NCBI GenBank assembly: GCA_943913205.1
Contig: CALTWN010000003.1
Coordinates: 1-57,183 of the forward strand
From: an uncultured Bartonella sp.
GTDB taxonomy: Bacteria > Pseudomonadota > Alphaproteobacteria > Rhizobiales > Rhizobiaceae
Reading direction: 5' to 3'
DNA length: 57,183 nucleotides
Below are positions 45,204 through 53,469 of this stretch, in pieces. Position 1 is the first letter of the stretch. The number at the start of each line of letters is the position of its first letter. Below the pieces are notes generated by a model. The model had not been told where the DNA came from. It worked only from the letters and a program-made list of their open reading frames with translations, and ran no database searches. Position numbers and translations under genes: made by a program.

Positions 45204-45847
45204 TAAATCACCTGTTTGTTATATATATAATAATAGTACAAAGCTAACAGGGCAGCAGGTATTACACACACAGCCAAAGTTATTTGTAATATTGTTGACT
45301 GAGCTATCATATCTGCTATAGCCGCCGCTATACCACCTAATGGAGCCAATATAGAAATAATTTGTCTTAGTTTATTTTTAGGAGGCATTGATATAGAAGC
45401 TTCAGCGTTCCATAACACTATTTCTGCGGTTCTGCGATGCAATAAACCAGCGCATAACTTGCCTTTAACATTTGTCCATTTCATTAATTCTTGCGGTACA
45501 GCTTCATATTTCTTTGCATTTAATTTACGCAACAAAGTAGAGCGGCAAAAATTGGCTACACCAACATTGTAACAAAACAGAACTAAGGCATCAAATTGGG
45601 TAGAGGTTAAATCTACCTCTACATTATTATTTACCGCTTCTTCATATTGTTTTAAGTCATTTTTCAAAATTTTTTCTGCTTGAGATTGGCTAATAATAGT
45701 ACTTGGATATACAATAGGGTTGCCAGCAGCTGTAGTGTGTCCATAGCCTATAGTAAGAATTCCACCAGTATCTTGGTATGCTTTTAAGCGACAACCTTCT
45801 AATTGTTTTAATTTTTGTAAACCGAGTTGGCTAATTTTTCTTTGCAT
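45203..45847 (-). CDS. Phage endolysin, GH24 lysozyme with C-terminal membrane segments
   Basis: T4-type lysozyme of 214 residues. The catalytic triad has the canonical E-8x-D-5x-T spacing: E17 (QLEGCRLKAY), D26 and T32 (ILTIGYGH). A later GH24 block reads LVLFCYNVG and LLHRRTAEIVLW. The N-terminus has no signal or SAR anchor, while residues about 162-182 and 185-209 are two hydrophobic segments ending YYYYIYNKQVI. It would cut the glycan strands of peptidoglycan during lysis. The ATG overlaps the preceding small gene by one base. Confidence 0.92.
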   Translation of the reverse strand: MQRKISQLGLQKLKQLEGCRLKAYQDTGGILTIGYGHTTAAGNPIVYPSTIISQSQAEKILKNDLKQYEEAVNNNVEVDLTSTQFDALVLFCYNVGVANFCRSTLLRKLNAKKYEAVPQELMKWTNVKGKLCAGLLHRRTAEIVLWNAEASISMPPKNKLRQIISILAPLGGIAAAIADMIAQSTILQITLAVCVIPAALLALYYYYIYNKQVI

Positions 45848-46032
45848 TAGTTTTTTCCTTCTATTTGTTTTAATTTTTGTTCTAGCTCATCTAACCTTTT
45901 ATCTATATTCGAAAAAACCTCTTTCATACTGGCATGAGATAAATTACCGTTGTGATACAGCATAAATCTTACGCTATCGGGGTTTTTTATACCGCTTATA
46001 GGCGTAGCTATATTTGCTTTTTTCTGTTCCAT
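45847..46032 (-). CDS. Small phage protein with C-terminal coiled coil
   Basis: 61 residues: a polar N-terminal half containing SVRFMLYHNGNLSHASMKEV and a heptad-like C-terminus (IDKRLDELEQKLKQIE). It sits between the second fibre gene and endolysin, with a TAATG overlap to the latter. A role in fibre trimerisation or assembly is possible but unproven; I do not recognise the family. Confidence 0.6.
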   Translation of the reverse strand: MEQKKANIATPISGIKNPDSVRFMLYHNGNLSHASMKEVFSNIDKRLDELEQKLKQIEGKN

Positions 46033-46034
46033 TT

Positions 46035-47042
46035 TTAATCGCTCATTTTTATGATATAGCTAATTGCGTAATTTACAGGTCGCATATCTTTATCATCATC
46101 CGAAGCATTAAGATTTATTTCATGAATATGGGAAGGCGAGTTTTTTATAGGACCGTTTGTCGTACCATTATCTTTATAAATAGCTTGCTCATCTTGATAA
46201 TATATTGGGTATCTAGCATTAGGTATATCTGGATCTGCAAGCTGTTCTAAAAAAGCATGAATATGCTCACCTGCAGAACTCACATTAGCTTTATGATTAT
46301 GAATTTTATTACAACTATCTTGAAATTCGCCTATTTTTTTAGAGTCACCAAACTTATTTGTGGGGTCTAAACCACGTAAAAATATTCCGCGAAAATCTGG
46401 TAGCATAAATTTATTCTGGTCTTCTGAGTGCCCCCATTTATCGCCTATAGCTTTATACAAATCTTTATATTTTGCTTTCTCAACAGCTGTGCCAATACAC
46501 CAGGCCCAGCCTTTTGGTAAAATATTATCTTCAGCATATGCCACTACAGTACCTATAGGACATGTTGAAACTTGTTGCTCATAGTAAAAATTTGCTACAA
46601 CCCAAGCGCCTTTTTTTCCTGTTGAGATGCCTGGTAAATATTCATAAAAAAGCATTTCATAGCACCCCCCTTTAACTAGTTGATCTTTTTTAATTGGATC
46701 ATAATTGGCTTTTTTTAAATTATATAAATAAATAGAATGTGGTGTTACATTCGATACACTAAAACTATCACCTTCATGCGAATTACGGTGAGGCAATATA
46801 TAAAAGCGTAACCCGGTATAAGGTTTTTTTAATTTTGATGTAGTTTCTATTTGATAGCCATTTTGTGAGGCTAGTTCCGAGCTTTGTTGCGGCGCTAAAT
46901 CTTTAGTATATTGCATAAAGCGCTGCATCATTTTACGCATTGAACCATTAGTAAAACCAGCTAACTGGCCAATTTTCCAGTTTATTTCATTGTCGCTATT
47001 AGCATTTAATGCCTCATTTATACTCCAATCATAAATATTCAT
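46035..47042 (-). CDS. Tail fibre with phage collar domain (copy B)
   Basis: 335 residues. An N-terminal block shared with its neighbour (NIYDWS...NANSD..INW...NGSMRKMM) probably attaches it to the virion. The phage tail-collar domain (about 170-225) reads PIGTVVAYAEDNILPKGWAW then FMLPDFRGIFLRGLD. A His-rich HNHKANVSSAGEHIHAF segment and RPVNYAISYIIKM end the protein. It is a likely receptor-binding protein. The gap to the upstream paralogue is only 13 bases. Confidence 0.85.
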   Translation of the reverse strand: MNIYDWSINEALNANSDNEINWKIGQLAGFTNGSMRKMMQRFMQYTKDLAPQQSSELASQNGYQIETTSKLKKPYTGLRFYILPHRNSHEGDSFSVSNVTPHSIYLYNLKKANYDPIKKDQLVKGGCYEMLFYEYLPGISTGKKGAWVVANFYYEQQVSTCPIGTVVAYAEDNILPKGWAWCIGTAVEKAKYKDLYKAIGDKWGHSEDQNKFMLPDFRGIFLRGLDPTNKFGDSKKIGEFQDSCNKIHNHKANVSSAGEHIHAFLEQLADPDIPNARYPIYYQDEQAIYKDNGTTNGPIKNSPSHIHEINLNASDDDKDMRPVNYAISYIIKMSD

Positions 47043-47055
47043 AATAGCAACCTCA

Positions 47056-48030
47056 CTATGTTTTTATTAAATATAAAACACTATAATTACATGGCCTAGC
47101 TTCAGACTCGCCAGCATTTTGTATTGTAATATCATGTGTATGCGTACCAGCTGCTTTTATAGGAGGTGGTTCAAGCGTAAGATATTTGCCAGGGCCAGTT
47201 TGAAAATTAGGATAAGCGGCGCCTGGGTTGTCATCAGGCGATTCTTGCAACATATCGTGGCTATGTTCTCCGGCCTCATTACATGTAGCACTATGAGTAT
47301 GAGCTTTATTTGCACTAGCTTGGAAGCTAGCAAATTCTCTATTAGAATCTAAACCTTTTCCATTATCTAAGCCACGTAAAAAAACACCCCGAAAATCTGG
47401 TACGGCAAAATAGTCTGGTCCTTTACTAGAGGCCCCCCATTTATCACCTATAATATTATATAAAGCAGAATATTTTGCCTTACTAACATTAGTACCATCG
47501 CATATAAGCCATCCTTCTTTATCGTATGCGGCATCACTATAGTGAATAATAACCCCAGGAGGTATAGAAGATATATTTTTTGGAGAGCGGGTTGGATTTG
47601 TAATAAACCAACCGCCGCCATCTTTATCTAATTTAGAACTATATATTATTTCATACAATCCATCTTTTTGGCATGCCCCGACATCAAGCAGACTTAACCC
47701 ATTATCTTTAGTTTGAAAAACTGGAAGCAAAGCTAACGCGCCAACTCTAAGCTTCATTGCTTTAGTATTAGTAATATTTGGTCTAAAATAAAACCTTACC
47801 CCATCTTGATATCTGCTTATATTTGAAAATAAATTTACGCTAACCTCATTGCCATCACCTGAAGCTTGTACGGTGCCGCTTAAATCTTTTATATATTCTG
47901 CTATACGCTTCATCATTGAGCGCGCAGAACCATTTACTGAACTTGGGGGCTGACCATGTTCCCAGTTAATTATCTCATCGCTATTTGCGTTTTTATCTGC
48001 TTCTAGCGACCAATCATAAATCGAACTCAT
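47056..48030 (-). CDS. Tail fibre with phage collar domain (copy A)
   Basis: 324 residues and the same plan as the adjacent gene: N-terminal IYDWSLEADKNANSDEIINW and SVNGSARSMMKRIAEYIKDL, a variable middle, then the collar domain (PPGVIIHYSDAAYDKEGWLI, YFAVPDFRGVFLRGLDNGKG), AHTHSATCNEAGEHSHDM and RPCNYSVLYLIKT. The two are tandem paralogues, more alike at the ends than in the middle. Confidence 0.85.
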   Translation of the reverse strand: MSSIYDWSLEADKNANSDEIINWEHGQPPSSVNGSARSMMKRIAEYIKDLSGTVQASGDGNEVSVNLFSNISRYQDGVRFYFRPNITNTKAMKLRVGALALLPVFQTKDNGLSLLDVGACQKDGLYEIIYSSKLDKDGGGWFITNPTRSPKNISSIPPGVIIHYSDAAYDKEGWLICDGTNVSKAKYSALYNIIGDKWGASSKGPDYFAVPDFRGVFLRGLDNGKGLDSNREFASFQASANKAHTHSATCNEAGEHSHDMLQESPDDNPGAAYPNFQTGPGKYLTLEPPPIKAAGTHTHDITIQNAGESEARPCNYSVLYLIKT

Positions 48031-48047
48031 TATTAAACCTTCAAACT

Positions 48048-48860
48048 CTATTTACCTATTAATTTACTCAACATACCGCCGATACCGCCTAACATATTAT
48101 TTGTGCTATGCGTTGTGCTATTAGTGTTGCCATATCGCCCTGCGGTATTATTTAATAATTGCTCAAGCATTTTTAATCGGTTCCAATTCTTATTATCTTT
48201 TTCTTCCCATTGGTCTTTGTCAGAGTTTAATTTATCTTGTTGGTTTTTATCTAATATTTGTCCCCCATTTAAAGATTTGCTATAAGCGTTACCCTTACTA
48301 TTTAAATAATTTGTCCAATTTGCAATTTGATTCATTCGCGAAGAATCTATTTGCGAATTTGCATGCATCATATTATTTACGTCTTGATTATATTGTTGGG
48401 CATTTGCATTTTGTGCTATATTGCCAAGCTTATTTGCCAAAATAGCGTTATTTGCACCAGAACCATATCGCCCAGCGCCACTCATTTGCCTGTTTACTGT
48501 TGTAGCGGCATCGTCTAATGTATTATTAAGTGCTTGTTTAAAGGCTGTGTTATTACCTATTAATTTACCTGAAGCTAAATCGCTTAAATTATTTTCTGAA
48601 GAGCTTTTTTGATTTACTAAATTATTTAAATAACCATTATTGAATCTATTAGCGGTATCTAATAAACCATTAATAGAATTTTTTGTAGTGTCGCTCAAAT
48701 CACCAGTTCTTTGCCCCTTATAAACATTTCCCCCCTCCCCATTATTATAAAGCCTTAATAAATCTGATGCGGTTTTTTTAAATAAAGGTTGAGCCCAATC
48801 AGGCGGCGTATAGCTGCTATTATTAGATTTAGTTCCTTTTCCAAAAGTTGAACTACCCAT
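48048..48860 (-). CDS. Asn-rich phage virion protein (possible ejection or adaptor protein)
   Basis: A 270-residue soluble protein rich in Asn, Gly, Ser and Gln, starting MGSSTFGKGTKSNNSSYTPP. The central region is helical (NGLLDTANRFNNGYLNNLV, NNTLDDAATTVNRQMSGAG) and the end is Gly-rich (NMLGGIGGMLSKLIGK). AAGGAAC precedes the ATG, and the gene overlaps the preceding GNAT-like gene by 8 bases. Proteins of this type lie between head-completion and fibre genes in other podoviruses, sometimes as internal virion proteins. I cannot assign a function. Confidence 0.65.
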   Translation of the reverse strand: MGSSTFGKGTKSNNSSYTPPDWAQPLFKKTASDLLRLYNNGEGGNVYKGQRTGDLSDTTKNSINGLLDTANRFNNGYLNNLVNQKSSSENNLSDLASGKLIGNNTAFKQALNNTLDDAATTVNRQMSGAGRYGSGANNAILANKLGNIAQNANAQQYNQDVNNMMHANSQIDSSRMNQIANWTNYLNSKGNAYSKSLNGGQILDKNQQDKLNSDKDQWEEKDNKNWNRLKMLEQLLNNTAGRYGNTNSTTHSTNNMLGGIGGMLSKLIGK

Positions 48861-49287
48861 AGATAAGTTCCTTTCTATATTTTAAAATTAATGGTTTATA
48901 ACCGTGAGATTTTAACTGCTTATGCCACCCTATACGGCCAATAGGTAATATTTCTTTCACGTTATTTTCTTTTGCATATTGCTCTATATTAGGTAAAACA
49001 TCAGCTAAGCCAGCGCCGCCATTGCCTCCTAGCTGGCAAAGTGTTAGTCTTTTTTCACCTTTTAAATTTCTACTAAGTTCTGTAGTTAAAAAAGCACAAA
49101 ATTTTTGATTTTCATCTAAAATCAACCATAAATTTTGCTGTCCTTTTGCTATTTCATAAGCAACTTCTTCTATATTTATATCTCGAGGAAATTTTGCTTC
49201 TAACTTTTTCATTGCCTTTGTTAAGTCTTCACTATAAGGGCGCATTTGTTCATAGCTCCACTTATGAGTGTTATATATCTTATACAT
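48853..49287 (-). CDS. GNAT-like phage protein
   Basis: 144 residues that look like a small acyl-CoA N-acyltransferase fold: NLWLILDENQKFCAFLTTEL, CQLGGNGGAG and the C-terminal GRIGWHKQLKSHGYKPL. Such proteins occur next to tail or internal virion genes in T7-like and related phages and often lack an obvious enzymatic role. It lies between the gp10-like gene and the Asn-rich gene on the same strand, so a structural or host-modifying role is possible. Confidence 0.6.
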   Translation of the reverse strand: MYKIYNTHKWSYEQMRPYSEDLTKAMKKLEAKFPRDINIEEVAYEIAKGQQNLWLILDENQKFCAFLTTELSRNLKGEKRLTLCQLGGNGGAGLADVLPNIEQYAKENNVKEILPIGRIGWHKQLKSHGYKPLILKYRKELIYG

Positions 49288-49303
49288 CTATTTCACTTTT
49301 ATG

Positions 49304-50767
49304 TTATTTTTTGCCAGATGAAGAAAATATGGCATCAAATCCCCGCATATGCGTCCAATTTGCGCCCTCATTAATATTTAATCTAAATCTTAAATATCTG
49401 CTTCTTATATATGTTGCTACACTGCCAGTATGTGGTGAAGCTGAATAAGCTTTTGTCCATTGTATAGCTTTATCAAAGTTTTGTCTTTTTCCTATGGTAA
49501 CTGTAAATTTATCACTATCTATAATAGGTCTTACCCGTGATAAAAGCTGCATAGTACCATCGCTTGTGCTAAATTCTTGGCTTTCTATTACAGCAGACAT
49601 AGATTTGCCGGTAAAACTGCATAAATATCCATCTTTGTCAAAAGCAGCTAATAGTGGATATCCACCTTTCCAACGAAGATCATCAAAAGAATACGGAAAA
49701 TTATTTATATCTTTTGAAATATTATCTAAACTTTCCAATGTATAGCCCAAACTGTACATCGGTACTATCCAACTAATACCTATTTCAATACGGCTCCAAA
49801 CGGCATTCTGCCAATCATATACTAAAATCTCTGTAAATTTTCCTGAGCCATCATAATCTATTGCCCAATATACTCTATTTGCATAAGGGTCTATTACAGC
49901 TTCAATATTTGCAATAACTGCCTCCGAAGTACCAGACATTTTTTCAAATATTGTTCTATTAATATAGCCATATCCTATAGGTATATTTTCTCCTGCGCCG
50001 TTAATTTGAAAAAAGCCTTTATTATCAACATAAAATATATTTTGCCCTCTACCAACAATAGAGCCAGAGAATTTTGCGCCTTGACCACCATATATTTTTT
50101 TAAAACTAAATATAATGTCTGACCCTGGTAAAAATTGACCATAATATATAGCATTTTCTAAAAATATTATTGGATTTGAATCTTGCGAGCTACCTTGTAC
50201 TGTACCGCCCTCTGGGAAATCTTGATAATCGCAACTTTCTTTTTGCGGTGTCCAACATTCGATGTTATTTAAGCCGCTCCAAAATACCCTGTTTGGAGCA
50301 TCTGGTAATCCCATTAGGCAAAGAAAATCTCCCCATACTACGGCTTTACCAGCCCGTGGTGGTTTTCCGCCAAGGTCACGAAAATTATTACTATGCCCAA
50401 CCTCAAAAATTTGTGGGTTATCATTTACATTTACAGCTATAATATATTTACCAAATAAAGCAAAACTCCACGGCGCCTCCTTACTTGCATTATATTCTAC
50501 ACCCTGAGCGCTTACATCTTTCCAACCATAGCCATCTAAAATTAATAGTTTTTTATTTGTTCCTATAAAGAATTTTACCTTACCAAATAGGTCGGTAAAA
50601 GCGATAGCACCGTATATTTTATTTGGCTGTACTTCACTTATTTTCTCTAAAGATGGAAAAGGCATATAAGAATCCTGTCCAACTAAAACATTTTTTACAT
50701 ATGCACTATACTGACCACTTAAAGTGGCATTATCCGGGCTGTAGGGTGCTATATTTATTAAAGTCAC
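49304..50767 (-). CDS. P22 gp10-like tail hub/DNA-stabilisation protein
   Basis: 487 residues, beta-rich, with repeated blade-like stretches (FIGTNKKLLILDGYGWKDVS, VWGDFLCLMGLPDAPNRVFW, VYWAIDYDGSGKFTEILVYDW). This resembles the beta-propeller hub (gp10) that closes the P22 portal channel. The start is GTG 50767 with AAAGGG at six bases. It follows the gp4-like gene by 12 bases, which is the P22 order gp4-gp10. The family call is from fold-like features and order, so moderate. Confidence 0.65.
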   Translation of the reverse strand: MTLINIAPYSPDNATLSGQYSAYVKNVLVGQDSYMPFPSLEKISEVQPNKIYGAIAFTDLFGKVKFFIGTNKKLLILDGYGWKDVSAQGVEYNASKEAPWSFALFGKYIIAVNVNDNPQIFEVGHSNNFRDLGGKPPRAGKAVVWGDFLCLMGLPDAPNRVFWSGLNNIECWTPQKESCDYQDFPEGGTVQGSSQDSNPIIFLENAIYYGQFLPGSDIIFSFKKIYGGQGAKFSGSIVGRGQNIFYVDNKGFFQINGAGENIPIGYGYINRTIFEKMSGTSEAVIANIEAVIDPYANRVYWAIDYDGSGKFTEILVYDWQNAVWSRIEIGISWIVPMYSLGYTLESLDNISKDINNFPYSFDDLRWKGGYPLLAAFDKDGYLCSFTGKSMSAVIESQEFSTSDGTMQLLSRVRPIIDSDKFTVTIGKRQNFDKAIQWTKAYSASPHTGSVATYIRSRYLRFRLNINEGANWTHMRGFDAIFSSSGKK

Positions 50768-50779
50768 ATTTTGCCCTTT

Positions 50780-51400
50780 CTAAAATGTAGTTGCTATTAT
50801 ATGTCCTTCACAATTTTGTTTAGATGTTTCTAAGTCATGGCTAAGAAGCTGTTCTTTAAAGTCTGCTAAATATTGTTGCGCAGACCTGATATCGCCCGTA
50901 ACGTCCTTGTGCAACTCATATTGCGCCCGGCTTACTATAAGATCAAAGCATTTCGATAAAAAATACTCAACGCTATAGCCTATATATACTAGATTTAAAA
51001 TCATATTATTTGCAAAAGGAATTGGATTTACCCCTATTTTACCGTTAAAATTACTATAAAATTTAGGGAAGCCTAGCTCCCGAGATAAATTTAAGAAATC
51101 AAACGTTCTAAGCATGTTTAGCTGTAATTTTTTCTCACTACCAAAACTAATATTTGCTACTTTAATTTCATTAACATATGTATTTGGAATTTCGTACCAA
51201 CCTTCTCCTTCTTTTAAATTTATCGAATTTTGCAAAATTTCACCCATACTTCTTGGAACTAAACGTTGGCAAAAGTCAAATGACTTAGTTATAGATATAT
51301 CTATAAACTCATCATATTGCCCCTCTTGCGCATCTAAATTTATACGTAATATTTTTCTAAGAGGTTCAAAATGATTTTTTTCCAAATTTAGAGTTTTCAT
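50780..51400 (-). CDS. P22 gp4-like head-completion (portal adaptor) protein
   Basis: 206 residues from ATG 51400, which has GGGAAG six bases upstream; a longer frame running back to 51457 overlaps the upstream gene and is rejected. The helical protein (LRKILRINLDAQ, FDFCQRLVPRSMGEILQ, AQYELHKDVTGDIRSAQQYL) resembles the tail accessory factor gp4 that binds under the portal ring. It starts one base after the stop of the scaffold-like gene. Confidence 0.65.
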   Translation of the reverse strand: MKTLNLEKNHFEPLRKILRINLDAQEGQYDEFIDISITKSFDFCQRLVPRSMGEILQNSINLKEGEGWYEIPNTYVNEIKVANISFGSEKKLQLNMLRTFDFLNLSRELGFPKFYSNFNGKIGVNPIPFANNMILNLVYIGYSVEYFLSKCFDLIVSRAQYELHKDVTGDIRSAQQYLADFKEQLLSHDLETSKQNCEGHIIATTF

Positions 51401-51401
51401 A

Positions 51402-51950
51402 TCAACTTCCCATAATTCGCTTAAACTCTTGCTTATTGCGCCAATACCAAGCATCAAATTCTTCTTGGCTTAAACTTGATAAACCTTCTATGGTCATAGG
51501 AGAATTAGCAACACCACCATTACTTGCTGTTAAGGTTTTTGCGGCTTTTTTTGCTTCTTCATCTTGAGCTAAAATAGGCTTGGCTTCTTCCGTTTTATAG
51601 CCCAAATTCTTAGCTAAGTTATACATAAAATCTGCTGCACTACTGCCAGATTGTTTTGCCATTTTTATAATTTCTAGGGCTTCACTTTCAATCTGTTGAT
51701 TACGATTTTTCGTATCATTTAACTCTGGATATAAAGAGCTATATTGCGTTAATTGCTTATCACGTAATTCTATTAAATAATTAAATGCATTTGCAAAGTC
51801 TGGAGCTTGTTTACTATAATCTTGCACCTCATTTGCAAAATTGTCTATCAGTACTGCCTGTTCATTATCTTCATTTGGGTGTTCTGGTGCATCTTCGTTT
51901 ATTTGTAATTCTTCTACATTTTGTGGTGTTTCAATAATTTCTTCTACCAT
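51402..51950 (-). CDS. Acidic helical phage protein, possible scaffold
   Basis: 182 residues with a very acidic N-terminus (EEIIETPQNVEELQINEDAP), helical middle and a basic, aromatic C-terminus (FDAWYWRNKQEFKRIMGS). Acidic helical proteins with a basic tail are typical of capsid scaffolds, yet it lies after the coat gene, whereas P22 has scaffold before coat. AGAAAGG precedes the ATG. It could equally be an internal capsid protein. Confidence 0.5.
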   Translation of the reverse strand: MVEEIIETPQNVEELQINEDAPEHPNEDNEQAVLIDNFANEVQDYSKQAPDFANAFNYLIELRDKQLTQYSSLYPELNDTKNRNQQIESEALEIIKMAKQSGSSAADFMYNLAKNLGYKTEEAKPILAQDEEAKKAAKTLTASNGGVANSPMTIEGLSSLSQEEFDAWYWRNKQEFKRIMGS

Positions 51951-51967
51951 AATATGCCTTTCTCTTA

Positions 51968-51991
51968 AGGAGGAAGCATCGGCCTCCTCCT
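51968..51991 (-). terminator. Hairpin after the coat-protein gene
   Basis: AGGAGGAAGC and GGCCTCCTCCT can pair in a stem of nine base pairs with one mismatch and a 4-base loop, in the 48-base gap between the coat stop and the next gene. There is no T-run on either side, so it is more likely an attenuator or mRNA-stability element than a full terminator. Confidence 0.5.
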
Positions 51992-51998
51992 CTATAAT

Positions 51999-53135
51999 CT
52001 ACTGTTTAGATGATTTTGGGGGTTTTTTGGGCTCTGTTTTCCAGCTTTCACTTGCATAACTAGAAACCACAATTGTCGCGAAATCTTGATTGTTAAATAC
52101 CGTCTTTTTAAAACCGTAAATAGTCTTTACGCCAACACCTAATTCTCTACCATAATCAAAAAGCTCCTCGCGTAGCTCATAGCGTTCTACTGATTTACCA
52201 CGACCAAAAGCAATCACGCCAGCTTGAGCTCCCAAAAGCACCGCTCTTCTTACATTTGGTAATGTTTCATTTTTGTCGCTTATGCCAGGCATAACATGGT
52301 ATGCTTCACGCAATATAACACCATTATACATACCTAAAGAGCCATCAAAAATTGGATTTTGTGCTCTTGAACCGCTATATGCCGCTTTTTGAATATCTAA
52401 CCATTGTCCAGCCGCTGTATTTGTACGCAATGCAGTGATCTGAGTAGGGTGTAAATACATTACGTATACATTTTCACCATTTACCTTTATTGGACGTATT
52501 TTAGGGCTTGCAAGTTTAGCGCATTCCACTGCTTTATCAACAAGGCTTAAATCAAATTTATCTGCGACTACAAGATTAGATTCTTTTTCTTTTTGTCCTG
52601 CAATGATAAAACGTTCTTTACTTGGCGCAATTGGCTTATTAAATGCTGTATATAGCAATTTAGTTAAATCTAAATCTACACCTTCATAATTTAATTTATT
52701 TGCAGTATAGCCACATAAGTGAATAAAGCTACTGAGCGACAATCTTTCGCTATACCAGTCAGCAAGTCCAGCATTTGCTTCTTCTCTGAGATTAAAATCT
52801 ACGCGCTGAGAATCTATCGTACCTTCATTTTTAACTCTTACTGCATGTGCTAATTCACTTAAAAATACATTATCACTATATAGCGACAATGCCTCTTCCT
52901 GGCCTTCAAGAGTTTCTCCTTCACTTACGCCAGCACCACTTAAATGGCGGCGCAAACCAAAAGTTACTTTATCTCCTGCATATTTATTAGTTTCGTCTTT
53001 TAACTGAATAATACTATTTGTATCATTTCCTATTAATGGGGCGATAGGTGTTGATTTTGCAATTTCACTAGCTAATTGCTTAGACCAAGTTTTAATTGCA
53101 AATTCGCTATTAACACCGAATTTGGTTACAGCCAT
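51999..53135 (-). CDS. N4-gp56-type major capsid protein
   Basis: 378 residues from ATG 53135, which has GGAGAAAAGT in front; ATG 53147 is the ribosome site itself. The N-terminal pattern AVTKFGVNSEFAIKTWSKQL, then VTFGLRRHLSGAGVSEGE and LYSDNVFLSELAHAVRVKN, is the N4 gp56 (DUF4043) capsid family, an HK97-fold coat. YVMYLHPTQITALRTN is another conserved piece. The gene is flanked by hairpins on both sides. Confidence 0.87.
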   Translation of the reverse strand: MAVTKFGVNSEFAIKTWSKQLASEIAKSTPIAPLIGNDTNSIIQLKDETNKYAGDKVTFGLRRHLSGAGVSEGETLEGQEEALSLYSDNVFLSELAHAVRVKNEGTIDSQRVDFNLREEANAGLADWYSERLSLSSFIHLCGYTANKLNYEGVDLDLTKLLYTAFNKPIAPSKERFIIAGQKEKESNLVVADKFDLSLVDKAVECAKLASPKIRPIKVNGENVYVMYLHPTQITALRTNTAAGQWLDIQKAAYSGSRAQNPIFDGSLGMYNGVILREAYHVMPGISDKNETLPNVRRAVLLGAQAGVIAFGRGKSVERYELREELFDYGRELGVGVKTIYGFKKTVFNNQDFATIVVSSYASESWKTEPKKPPKSSKQ

Positions 53136-53239
53136 ACTTTTCTCCATATTATATTTGAGTTAGTAAAAGCTTTATCGCTAGCTTTTTAACGTAGGCTAGT
53201 TTTTCAATACATGTTAAACCACCAGCTAGGTCTAATACG

Positions 53240-53275
53240 AAAGTTAAAGGCATCTAAAAAGATGCCTTTAACTTT
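53240..53275 (-). terminator. Perfect 16-bp hairpin upstream of the coat gene
   Basis: AAAGTTAAAGGCATCT (53240-53255) is the exact inverted complement of 53260-53275, with a 4-base loop. It begins five bases after the small-gene stop and lies about 105 bases ahead of the coat ATG. No long T-run follows on the minus strand, so it may cap or partially terminate the terL-portal transcript and protect the coat mRNA 5' end. Confidence 0.65.
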
Positions 53276-53280
53276 ATTAT

Positions 53281-53469
53281 TTATTGTAAAGAAATACTTA
53301 ATTCTTTAATATATTCAATTATATCTTCAATAGGTTTTTGCCGTGGCTTGAAATAACTAATATTTTGCAGTTTCTTTAGTTTATTTTTTGTTTTTTTATG
53401 TTTCTTACGCTCATCTAGTAAAGCTGCCAGAGGCACCATATACTCATTTTTTTTCATTAATTTACTCAC
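53281..53469 (-). CDS. Small basic phage protein between portal and coat
   Basis: 58-62 residues: ATG 53457 gives 58, while GTG 53469 overlaps the portal end and gives 62. The sequence YMVPLAALLDERKKHKKTKNKLK is a positively charged helix, followed by KPIEDIIEYIKELSIS. It occupies the position where P22 encodes its scaffold, and a VPLAAL..ER start is seen in some capsid-assembly proteins, so a minimal assembly role is conceivable. Confidence 0.55.
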   Translation of the reverse strand: MSKLMKKNEYMVPLAALLDERKKHKKTKNKLKKLQNISYFKPRQKPIEDIIEYIKELSISLQ

